Shown: one piece after another, positions 1 to 7,036 of the stretch
Numbering within the stretch: position 1 is the first letter of the stretch
Layout: each line of letters begins with the position of its first letter
Source of the DNA: JBOHPP01 sp050731755
GTDB taxonomy: Bacteria; Methylomirabilota; Methylomirabilia; Rokubacteriales; CSP1-6
Assembly (NCBI GenBank): GCA_050731755.1
Contig: JBOHPP010000051.1
Span: forward strand, 1 to 10,964
Direction: 5' to 3'
DNA: 10,964 nt
Notes under the pieces: model-generated
The model's database searches: none
The model's input: only the letters and a program-made list of their open reading frames with translations
What the model was told of the DNA's origin: nothing
Translations under genes and position numbers: made by a program

Positions 1-694
1 TGCCGACGTTGGCGACGGTGCTGCCGGAGATCATCCCGAACAGGCTCGAGCCGACGATGGCCACCTTGGCCGAGCCGCCCCGGACGCCGCCGAACAACGC
101 CTGGGCCAGCTCCAGGAAGAACTGGCCGGCCCCCGACTCCCGGAAGAAGACGCCGAACAGGACGAAGAGGAAGACGAAGGTGGCGGATACGCCGAGGATC
201 AGGCCGAAGATGCCGTCGAAGGTCAGATAGAGCGTCGAGATGATCCGCCGAGCCGAGTAGCCGCGGTGGCCGATCAGCCCCGGCAGGTCGCCGCCCACGA
301 CGGCATAGGCGAGGGCGAGCAGGGTCAGGACCGGCAGGGGCCAGCCGAGCGTCCGCCGCGTCCCCTCCAGAATGGCCAGGATCAGCAGAGCGCCGAGCCA
401 CAACTCGTGCGTGTCGAAGCTGCCGGAGCGGAGGAGGATGCCCTCGTAGTCCCAGGCCACGTAGCCGGTGGCGGCGGCGGCGCCGACCGCGAGCAGGACG
501 TCGACCAGCCGCGTCCAGGCCCGCGGCGGGGCGCTCCGCAGCATGGGGACCGTGAGGAACACCAGGACGAGCCCGAAGGCGAGGTGAACGGCCCGCTGCT
601 GGAAGGCCGGCCGCGACCCGAGGAAGCCGGTGGCCAGGTGAAACAGCGACCAGGCCACGGCCAGGACGCTGACGAGCAGCGGCCGCGCGCTCAC
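1..694 (-). CDS. TRAP transporter fused permease (4TM/12TM type), partial at the left window edge
   Basis: Inner-membrane permease of a TAXI-type TRAP transporter, which uses an ion gradient to import small organic anions delivered by a periplasmic receptor. The visible 231 residues start at a GTG (694-692), the first possible start after an in-frame stop at 709-707. Hydrophobic segments lie near residues 5-22, 34-51, 63-80, 98-110, 119-134 and 160-184. They are followed by the DctM-type signature GGSAKVAIVGSSLFGMISG (206-224). Small-subunit-like helices precede this large-subunit motif in one chain, the architecture of the fused DctQ-DctM permeases that pair with TAXI receptors. The gene begins 7 nt after the receptor gene stops, with no clear Shine-Dalgarno, so translational coupling is likely. 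The rest, probably over 350 residues, lies beyond position 1. Family is clear; substrate is unknown. Confidence 0.9.
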   Translation of the reverse strand, partial: MSARPLLVSVLAVAWSLFHLATGFLGSRPAFQQRAVHLAFGLVLVFLTVPMLRSAPPRAWTRLVDVLLAVGAAAATGYVAWDYEGILLRSGSFDTHELWLGALLILAILEGTRRTLGWPLPVLTLLALAYAVVGGDLPGLIGHRGYSARRIISTLYLTFDGIFGLILGVSATFVFLFVLFGVFFRESGAGQFFLELAQALFGGVRGGSAKVAIVGSSLFGMISGSTVANVG

Positions 695-701
695 CCCGGG
701 G

Positions 702-1658
702 TTACTTCAGCACCCCCCGCTCCCGCCAGAAGCGCTCGGCGCCGGGATGGAGCGGCGCCGGCACCATCTCGTTGTCGACGAAGAAGCGCGTCTTCTCGAC
801 CGTGAACTCCTTGCCGCCAGCATGCAGCTCGCCGAACTCGCCGACGTGCTCGACGATGGTCTTCACGATGTTGTAGACGAGCGCGGGGTCGGCGTCCTTG
901 TTGGCGATGAGCGTCGTGTAGAAGGCGGGCATCAGAACGTCGGCGTCCTGCCCGGGATAGGTGCCCGCCTTGAGGGTGAGCGGGGTCCAGTACTGGTAAC
1001 GCTTGCCGAACTCGCGGGCCTTGTCGGGCTCCAGGCCGAGGACCCGCACCGGGCGGGTGGCGGCCAGCTCCATCACGCTGGCGTTCCGCGGGGCCGCCGC
1101 GAAGAACCCGACGTCGAGGGCGCCGTCCTTCATCGCGCTGACCTGCTCCGAGTAGTTCAGCGTCTTGTGCTGGACGTCGCTCTCCTTGACGTCGTACATC
1201 GCCATGGCCGGCGCCAGCATGGCCAGGGAGGCCGGGGAGTTGGTGGCGATGCGCTTGCCCTTGATGTCGCTGTACGACTTCACACCGGAACTGGCCCAGG
1301 CCACCGCCGTCTGGCCGGTGTCCATGCCGGCCATGACGAAGCGCACGCCGTCGTACTTCTTGTCGAAGTCCTTCCGGCTGCCGCGGTAGCCGTGGTGGAC
1401 GGTGGCCAGCTCGGCCAGGGCGATCGTCAGCTCGCCGGCGTGCACCAGCTTGGTGGCGTGGGCGGAGCCCGTCACCGGCTCGGGGGTGGCGGTCACGCCG
1501 GTCAGATGCTGGTTCAGGATCTTGCTCATCGCGGTGCCGACGAAGTAGTAGACGCCGCCGGTGGAGCCGGTCCCGACGGAGATGCGGCTGGCCGAACCGG
1601 CCGTGAGCGGCAGGCTGATCGCCACCGCCACCAGCGACAGCGCCATGAGCTTCTTCAT
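702..1658 (-). CDS. TAXI family TRAP transporter solute-binding receptor
   Basis: Periplasmic receptor of 318 residues, the usual length for the family, that captures a solute and hands it to the TRAP permease encoded next. The N-terminus is a classical signal peptide: lysines at 2-3, a hydrophobic core at 4-20 and a likely cleavage site after the AGSA around residue 23. Next comes the family signature GTGSTGGVYYFVG (29-41). Other TAXI-like features are the GKRIATNSPAS loop and the ALDVGFF strand. The ATG start overlaps the stop of the upstream amidohydrolase as ATGA, and a GGAGA Shine-Dalgarno (1665-1669) lies inside that gene's end. The two are therefore cotranslated, which argues that the hydrolase acts on the imported compound or a product of it. 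TAXI receptors studied so far bind carboxylates such as glutamate; the ligand here cannot be assigned. Confidence 0.94.
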   Translation of the reverse strand: MKKLMALSLVAVAISLPLTAGSASRISVGTGSTGGVYYFVGTAMSKILNQHLTGVTATPEPVTGSAHATKLVHAGELTIALAELATVHHGYRGSRKDFDKKYDGVRFVMAGMDTGQTAVAWASSGVKSYSDIKGKRIATNSPASLAMLAPAMAMYDVKESDVQHKTLNYSEQVSAMKDGALDVGFFAAAPRNASVMELAATRPVRVLGLEPDKAREFGKRYQYWTPLTLKAGTYPGQDADVLMPAFYTTLIANKDADPALVYNIVKTIVEHVGEFGELHAGGKEFTVEKTRFFVDNEMVPAPLHPGAERFWRERGVLK

Positions 1659-2686
1659 TGCGGATCTCCAGTGAGGCGGTAGAGGCGCCGGGGGTTCTCG
1701 GACAGGATCCGGCGCTTCTCGCCGTCGGTCAGGTCGGGCCGGTCACGCAGCTCCTTGAGGGACTGGGGATAGCTGTGGTCCCAGTGGGGAAAGTCCGAGG
1801 CGTACAGGATCTGGCCGGCGCCGACGTAGTCGATCGCCTGCCGGAGGAGCACTTCCTCGGCTTCGCACGAGAAGTAGATCTGCCCGCTCTTGACGTACTC
1901 GCTCGGCCGCCGGGGTAGACGGCGTGCTTCCACGTGACCTCGCTTCTCGAACTCCTCGTCCATCCGCTGCACGAAGTAGGGCACCCAGCCGGCTCCCGCT
2001 TCCAGGTAGACGATCCGCAAGCGCGGGAAGCGGGCGGGGACGCCCTCGAAGATCATGGAGGTGATCTGGCGCATCTGACCGAACACGTGGGAGACGGTAT
2101 GGGCCTGGATGAACTTCGGAAAGGGCTCCACGCCCAGGGTGCTCATGTCGGTGCCCGAGGCGTGGACGCACACCGGCACGTCCAGCTCCTCGGCCGCGGC
2201 GTAGATCGGATCGAAGCGCGGGTGACCCAGCAGGTAGGGCCCGTCGGCGGCGAGCATGGCTCCGACGAAGCCGTAGCGGGTGACGCTGCGCCGCAGCTCG
2301 GCCGCCGCGGCCGCCGGGTCTTGCAGTGGGAGGAGCGCGACGCCTTTGAGCCGCGCGCTCTGGCTGGTGAGCTCCTCGTGGAGCATCGTGTTGTAGGCCC
2401 GGCAGGTGGCGGCGGCCCAGTCGGCGTCGCGCAGGAAGGGCATGAAGAGTCCGAGCGTGGGGAACAGGACGCTCATCGCCATGCCGCCGGCCTCGAGCGC
2501 CTCGTGCCACGACTTCACGTCTCCCGCCCAGTCGTGGAAGGTGCCGGTGAGACGCCGGTCCCAGCCGTCCTGGGGGAAGAAGGGCGTGAGGAGCGGCCGC
2601 TTGCGGTACGGTTCCTCGAGATGGCGGGCGATCTGCTCCCAGGTTTCGGTCACGTGCCCGTCGGCGTCGATGATTTCCAGGTGCAT
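1655..2686 (-). CDS. Amidohydrolase 2 family protein (ACMSD-like metal-dependent hydrolase or decarboxylase)
   Basis: A 343-residue TIM-barrel enzyme of PF04909/COG2159, whose characterised members hydrolyse or decarboxylate aromatic and related acids with a divalent metal. The N-terminus IDADGHVTE (6-14) is the first-strand metal motif in the variant DxH...E form. Further likely ligands or active-site residues are His175 (CVHASG), His196 or His200, Glu229 in IVYLEAGAGWVPYF, and Asp298/His301 in ILYASDFPHWDH. These cover the strands expected for a working active site. I chose the ATG at 2686 because a GGGGGAG Shine-Dalgarno sits 6 nt upstream and the family motif starts at once. The frame stays open to an ATG at 2803, but the extra 39 residues look non-coding. 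It is translationally coupled to the TAXI receptor gene. No signal peptide, so probably cytoplasmic. Substrate unknown. Confidence 0.92.
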   Translation of the reverse strand: MHLEIIDADGHVTETWEQIARHLEEPYRKRPLLTPFFPQDGWDRRLTGTFHDWAGDVKSWHEALEAGGMAMSVLFPTLGLFMPFLRDADWAAATCRAYNTMLHEELTSQSARLKGVALLPLQDPAAAAAELRRSVTRYGFVGAMLAADGPYLLGHPRFDPIYAAAEELDVPVCVHASGTDMSTLGVEPFPKFIQAHTVSHVFGQMRQITSMIFEGVPARFPRLRIVYLEAGAGWVPYFVQRMDEEFEKRGHVEARRLPRRPSEYVKSGQIYFSCEAEEVLLRQAIDYVGAGQILYASDFPHWDHSYPQSLKELRDRPDLTDGEKRRILSENPRRLYRLTGDPQ

Positions 2687-2692
2687 GGTCGG

Positions 2693-2699
2693 CTCCCCC
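2693..2699 (-). promoter_or_regulatory. Shine-Dalgarno that fixes the amidohydrolase start
   Basis: GGGGGAG on the minus strand, 6 nt before the ATG at 2686-2684. It supports this start over the in-frame ATG 117 nt further upstream. Confidence 0.7.
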
Positions 2700-2914
2700 G
2701 CCGGTGGCGCCCCGGTTTGGAGCGCTCGTTCACCCGGTGGGCGCCAGTCATCGCATGGTCGGGCCTCGGCCGTCAAGGCGCCGGCCCCACGCCGCCTGAC
2801 CAACAGGAGGCTTGATCCAGGCGAGGGCGCTCCCTCAGACTATCGGCGCCCCTGGCTGCCGAACCCACGACCGAAGGAGGAAGACGCGACGGCGGCGGTT
2901 CTCTACTGAGACGC

Positions 2915-4837
2915 TCACGCCTCGCGCTTCGGCTCCACCACCTCGAACGTCAGCGTGAAGTCGTCGAGGAGGCTGAAGAGCTCGGCGACCTTGTCGGGCT
3001 TGCCTTCGATCTCGACGAGGCCGCGATGCACCGCATCGGCGAACGGCATCTCGCGCAGGATGAGGCGATTCAGCACGGCCCGGTCGAGGGTCACCGTCGC
3101 GTCCGCGCCGTGGGACTGCCGATCGCCTCGCCAGGTCAGGGCGCAGTTCTCGAGGGTCAGCACGTAGCGCTGGCCGCTGTCGGAGAACACCCAGTTGATC
3201 ACGAGGCGCCGGCCTTCGGCCTTCTCGCCATTGAGCCGCACGCCCAGATAGTCGAAGAAGAGATCGAGGCTCATGGCCCGGACGATGTCGGGACTGATGG
3301 GGGCCCGGGCCGCGACGGTGGGCGGGCCCTGCCGCAGCTCGAGAGCGCCCAGAAGATAGGCGTTGCGCCAGGTGGCCGACTCGGCCTCGTAGCCGAGCTG
3401 CTCGAGCGCGTCGGCGGCAAGGTGGCGGGCCTCTGTGTTCGAGGGATCGGCGAAGACCACGTGGCTCATGGCCTCGGCGACGAACCGGTATTCCCCTCGC
3501 GCGAAGTCCTCCCGCGCCCGACGGATGGCCGCCTCGGCCCCGCCCATGTACTCGACGTACTTGCGGCCGCGCTCGACCGGCGGAAGCGGGTTGAGGTTGG
3601 CGGGATGGGCGTCGTACCAGCCGAGATACCGTTGATAGACCGACTTCGCGTTGTGGCTGACCGTCCCGTAGTAGCCGCGCGCGTGCCAGGCCGCGGCGAG
3701 ACTCTGGGGCAGGGTGAGGCGCTCGGCGATCTCGGCCGCCTTGTACCCATGGTTCGCGAGGCGCATCGTCTGGTCGTGCAGGTACTTGTAGAGGTCGCGC
3801 TGCTTGCCGAGGTAGTCGAGCACGCGGTCGGTGCCCCACACCGGCCAGTGGTGCTGGGCGAAGACGACGTCGGCGTTGGACGCGAAGCGGTCCCGGGCCT
3901 CGTCGAGATACCGGGCCCAGGCGTTGGCGTCGCGCGCCTGCGCGCCGCGCAGGGGATAGACGTTGTGGAGATTGTGCGTGGCGTTTTCGGCGAGATTCAG
4001 CGCCCGGAGCCTCGGATAGAACATGTGCATCTCGGCGGGCGCCTCGGTCTCCGGGGCGAGCTGAAACACGATCTCGATACCGTCGAGGTGATGAACCTCG
4101 AAGGGCGCCTTGATGACGTGGGTCGGTGGGATGAGGGTGACGGTGCCTCGCGACGTCACCTTGCCCAGGCCGGCGTCCACCTGGCCGCGCGGGCTCTTCG
4201 GCAGGGTGGCGCCGAACTGGAATTGCGCGCGCCGGATCATGGCCGGGCCGGCCAGCACGACCTCCGAGACGATCTCCGGCATGAAGCGGTCGGGGGCGAT
4301 GATGTCGACCCGTCCCGCCTCGACGTCGGCGGCGTCGACGACGCCCCGGACGCCGCCGTAGTGATCGGTGTGGCTGTGGGTATAGATGACGGCCGTCACC
4401 GGCCGGTGCCCCCGGTGCTGACGATAGAGCTCGAGGCCCGCCCGGGCGACCTCGGTGGAGATCAAGGGATCGATGACGATGACCCCCCGGTCACCCTCGA
4501 TCAGCGTCATGTTGGAGATGTCGAACCCGCGGACCTGGTAGATGCGGTCGGTGACTTGAAAGAGGCCGTTGTTCATATTGAGCCGCGCCTGGCGCCAGAG
4601 GCTCGGGTTGACTGTGGGTGGAGCCTCCTCGTCGCTGAGGAAGGCATAGTCCTTGAGGCTCCAGATGATGCGGCCCTGCGCGTTTCTGATCTCGACCTCG
4701 GGCAGCGTGCCGAGAAAGCCGCGGCGGGCGTCGTCGAAGTCCCGGGTATCGTCGAACGGGAGCGCTTTCAGCACGGTCTCGTTGCGCGCGCGCGTGGTCG
4801 GCGTGGCATCCTTTGGGCTCTGCGCTGGAACGGTCAT
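2915..4837 (-). CDS. Alkyl sulfatase, metallo-beta-lactamase fold (SdsA1/BDS1 family)
   Basis: A 640-residue zinc enzyme of the class III alkyl sulfatases, which hydrolyse primary or secondary alkyl sulfate esters to alcohol and sulfate. The metallo-beta-lactamase domain carries THSHTDHYGG with His154, His156, Asp158 and His159. Glu269 (APAEMHMFYP), Glu284 (LAENATHNLHN) and His329/330 (AQHHWPVWG) match the remaining metal-site residues of Pseudomonas SdsA1. The dimerisation domain follows (around VSHNAKSVYQRYLGWY, 393-408), then a C-terminal SCP2/sterol-carrier-like domain (about 515-640) thought to gather hydrophobic substrate. The ATG at 4837 is preceded 5 nt upstream by GGGGAGGA; the frame is open 18 codons further to 4891, but with no comparable signal. 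I see no signal peptide, unlike secreted SdsA1, so the enzyme is probably intracellular. It lies 61 nt after the methyltransferase fusion gene on the same strand, so the two are likely cotranscribed. Confidence 0.94.
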   Translation of the reverse strand: MTVPAQSPKDATPTTRARNETVLKALPFDDTRDFDDARRGFLGTLPEVEIRNAQGRIIWSLKDYAFLSDEEAPPTVNPSLWRQARLNMNNGLFQVTDRIYQVRGFDISNMTLIEGDRGVIVIDPLISTEVARAGLELYRQHRGHRPVTAVIYTHSHTDHYGGVRGVVDAADVEAGRVDIIAPDRFMPEIVSEVVLAGPAMIRRAQFQFGATLPKSPRGQVDAGLGKVTSRGTVTLIPPTHVIKAPFEVHHLDGIEIVFQLAPETEAPAEMHMFYPRLRALNLAENATHNLHNVYPLRGAQARDANAWARYLDEARDRFASNADVVFAQHHWPVWGTDRVLDYLGKQRDLYKYLHDQTMRLANHGYKAAEIAERLTLPQSLAAAWHARGYYGTVSHNAKSVYQRYLGWYDAHPANLNPLPPVERGRKYVEYMGGAEAAIRRAREDFARGEYRFVAEAMSHVVFADPSNTEARHLAADALEQLGYEAESATWRNAYLLGALELRQGPPTVAARAPISPDIVRAMSLDLFFDYLGVRLNGEKAEGRRLVINWVFSDSGQRYVLTLENCALTWRGDRQSHGADATVTLDRAVLNRLILREMPFADAVHRGLVEIEGKPDKVAELFSLLDDFTLTFEVVEPKREA

Positions 4838-4842
4838 GGAGA

Positions 4843-4850
4843 TCCTCCCC
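4843..4850 (-). promoter_or_regulatory. Strong Shine-Dalgarno of the alkyl sulfatase gene
   Basis: GGGGAGGA on the minus strand, 5 nt before the ATG at 4837-4835. It decides this start against the upstream ATG at 4891. Confidence 0.75.
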
Positions 4851-4898
4851 AAGGTTAGCCTGGCGTGAGGCGAGGGACGTGCCGGGATCACGCCCGGC

Positions 4899-6953
4899 TC
4901 AGGGCCGGACGCAATTGATGTAGGTCCAGCAGCACCGGAACGCCGGCCGGCCGCCGAAGAGCGTGTCCATGGCGTGGCGGATGAGCGCCAACCGGTCGGC
5001 CACGGCTTCCTTGCCCGGCGCTTTGCCGTCCACCTTGACGGAGGTGCCCACCCAGCCGAGCACGGCCTCGTGGTAGGCGCTGAGGAACTCGAACCAATCC
5101 TCGACCCGGGCCTCGATGGTGCGGCCCGTTACCTCCTCCACCGTGAAGCCGGCTTGCTCGAGGCAGCGCACGTAGTAGTCGAGCGGTCGCACCGGCAGGA
5201 AGACCTGATCCCGGTAGGCCACGTGCGCCTGCATCCGGGTGTCGTCGTCGAGGAGCGGCCGGTAGGCGGCGTAGCGGGGGTCGTTGCGGACCAGTCCGAC
5301 GGCAACCTCGTGGATGGCCCACACGGTCTCGTCCAGGATCCATTCACTCGGCCGGGCTTGCGGATTGCGGATGTTGCCCGACTGCACGAAGACGCGTCCA
5401 TGTGACTTCACCACCCGGGCCCAGGACGCGACCGTCTCCGGCAGGTCCCGGTAGAGATGGATCGCGTTGGTGGACGTCACGGCGTCCACCTTGCGCGTCA
5501 GCAGCTCCGCCCCGATCACCTCCTCGAGGAGCTCGAGCCGCTTCTCCTCTTTGAGCCAGCGCAAGAGCCGGAACCCGACGCGCTCCTCGTCGCGGAACTT
5601 GTCGAGCGCCACGCGGAGGAACTTGGGCGAGCTGTCCACGATCAACATCCCGAACTGACGGTCGAAAATCCTCAAGTTGAGCCGGTCGAGCAGGATCCCG
5701 GTTCCACCCGAATAGTCGATCAGGAGCTGGCCTTCCTCCATGTGGCGGGCCAGGTCCTCCACCGTCGGGTCGAGGTTCCGATACCAGCCGTGGTTTTCCA
5801 CCGTGTCGTAGCGAAGGCCGAAGGTGTCCACCGGCTGCCGCGTCCAGTCATCGTCAGGAACGCGTTGGAAACCGGGCGGCCACTGGAAGCGGCGCCGGGG
5901 GCCGCCGGCCGGCTGGATCGGAGCGCTGAGCTCCCCGTGGATGCGCAAAAGCTCAGGGATGGTGGCCGGAGGCCGCCGGCCCCAGCCGCACTCGGTGGCG
6001 ATGCCGAAGCCGGAGATGAAGCGGCGGGCGATCTCCATGCGGCGCGCGGTCCCATCGACACCGTCGGTGTGGTGGACCAGCCCGAGGTACAGCTCGGTCT
6101 CGGGACGCAGGCGAAGCTCTCGCAACGGCGCGTAGTACGCCTCGTCGACGCGGTCGCGCGGAACTGGCAAGTGAATCCAGTTGAGGGGCCGGCCCAGGCT
6201 CGCCGCCAGCGCGTTGGCCACGTCGACCAGCTTGCCGGCGTCGGCCGGCTCCTTGTAGTGCCGATGCTGGACGTCGCCGTAGCAGAAGTGGTAGCCGAGC
6301 GGGACGTCCGGCGCCACGTTGCGGGAGAGCCGGAGCAGCCGCTCCAGGATGCCACCCTTGACGTCGCCGAACCAGACCGGGAAGACGCCCTCCAGCATCC
6401 CGAACTCGAAGTTCGTATCCCACTGGATGGCGAGCTGGTCGTGGGGGACATCCTGGAGGATGATCCGCAGCTCGCCCAGGAGTTGGTCCTCGTAGATCGG
6501 TTCCAGAAGCCCCTGGTGCTCGGGGACCACGAAGGCGCTGATCGGGGCCAGCGGCGTGGGCAGGCAGACCTGGAAGCGACAGGCAACCGGAACCAGGCCG
6601 TCGCGCTTGAGACGCGCGAAGACGCGATAGGAGGCGCTCGCCGCGTCGGCGTAGCCCAGGGGACCGAACGTGATGCTCTCCGGGCGCACGCCCTCCCCGA
6701 GGCGGACGCGGGGCAGGGGACGCCAGCTGGCCGGGCCGGGCGGAACCACCTCGAGCTGCCGCTGGGAGGTGAAGACGGGAAGCTGCCACACGATCCAGTC
6801 GGAGCGGGGTCCCGTCTCGCCGTCAGGAATGCGTCGCAAGCGGTCCCCGATCCCGGAGGCGATCGTGCGGAAGACGACCTCCGAGCTGGCCAGCGGCACG
6901 CTCCCGACCAGGTGCACGCCGTATCCCAGGGATGGAGCCACGATCGCGCCCAC
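4899..6953 (-). CDS. Fusion protein: MetE-like zinc TIM-barrel domain plus class I SAM-dependent methyltransferase domain
   Basis: A 684-residue protein with two domains. Residues about 10-345 resemble the catalytic barrel of cobalamin-independent methionine synthase and its UROD/MetE-like relatives. GVHLVGSVP and IPDGETGPRSDW stand near the N-terminus; YHFCYGD gives the HxC zinc pair (His222, Cys224), and ATECGWGRR gives a third ligand, Cys322, as in MetE (HMC...DCG). Residues about 375-684 look like a Rossmann methyltransferase: LLIDYSGGTG (410-419) as the SAM loop, MLIVDSSPKF with Asp440, and VDAVTSTNAIHLYRDLP (489-505). The SAM loop reads SGGTG rather than the common GCGTG. A methyl or alkyl transfer role is inferred; the substrate is unknown. 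The start is uncertain. I use the in-frame GTG at 6953; AGAAGG lies 12 nt away but is ideally placed for an out-of-frame ATG at 6961. An ATG at 7049 would overlap the divergent gene. Confidence 0.8.
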   Translation of the reverse strand: MGAIVAPSLGYGVHLVGSVPLASSEVVFRTIASGIGDRLRRIPDGETGPRSDWIVWQLPVFTSQRQLEVVPPGPASWRPLPRVRLGEGVRPESITFGPLGYADAASASYRVFARLKRDGLVPVACRFQVCLPTPLAPISAFVVPEHQGLLEPIYEDQLLGELRIILQDVPHDQLAIQWDTNFEFGMLEGVFPVWFGDVKGGILERLLRLSRNVAPDVPLGYHFCYGDVQHRHYKEPADAGKLVDVANALAASLGRPLNWIHLPVPRDRVDEAYYAPLRELRLRPETELYLGLVHHTDGVDGTARRMEIARRFISGFGIATECGWGRRPPATIPELLRIHGELSAPIQPAGGPRRRFQWPPGFQRVPDDDWTRQPVDTFGLRYDTVENHGWYRNLDPTVEDLARHMEEGQLLIDYSGGTGILLDRLNLRIFDRQFGMLIVDSSPKFLRVALDKFRDEERVGFRLLRWLKEEKRLELLEEVIGAELLTRKVDAVTSTNAIHLYRDLPETVASWARVVKSHGRVFVQSGNIRNPQARPSEWILDETVWAIHEVAVGLVRNDPRYAAYRPLLDDDTRMQAHVAYRDQVFLPVRPLDYYVRCLEQAGFTVEEVTGRTIEARVEDWFEFLSAYHEAVLGWVGTSVKVDGKAPGKEAVADRLALIRHAMDTLFGGRPAFRCCWTYINCVRP

Positions 6954-6980
6954 GGCGCCATGATACCTTCTGTCTCTCGG

Positions 6981-7036
6981 GGAGGGAGGTCCTGCTGAGC
7001 CGCGAGGACAACGAGCTCGTGCCGGCGATCTGGTGA
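6981..7036 (+). pseudogene. Mini reading frame resembling the N-terminus of a Rieske oxygenase, ending in a GTGA overlap
   Basis: A GGAGGGAGG Shine-Dalgarno-like run (6981-6989) is followed by a frame from CTG at 6992 reading LLSREDNELVPAIW and a TGA at 7034-7036. Many phthalate 4,5-dioxygenase-type Rieske oxygenases begin MLSREDNE(L/R)L or similar, so this could be the first residues of such a gene left after a deletion, with the ATG changed to CTG. Alternatively it is a short leader peptide whose translation feeds the molybdoenzyme gene, as its stop overlaps that gene's GTG. Too short for certainty. Confidence 0.3.

Noticed and set aside
2748..2776. Possible minus-strand promoter (TTGACG, 17 nt, CGATGA) before the amidohydrolase
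   Set aside because: The -35 is good but the -10 matches poorly; it could still give the transporter trio its own promoter, but it is not strong enough to annotate.
2823..2836. Small hairpin GAGGG-CGCT-CCCTC downstream of the alkyl sulfatase
   Set aside because: Only 5 bp and no T tract, so it does not support a terminator between the sulfatase and the amidohydrolase.
3026..4858. Plus-strand open frame of about 610 codons opposite the alkyl sulfatase
   Set aside because: It is the antisense of a clearly recognised enzyme; its translation is low-complexity in Gly, Val, Arg, Asp and Glu with no family motif, as expected from high GC at third codon positions.
5457..6998. Plus-strand open frame of about 513 codons opposite the fusion gene
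   Set aside because: Antisense shadow of a gene with conserved zinc and SAM motifs; no recognisable domain in its translation.
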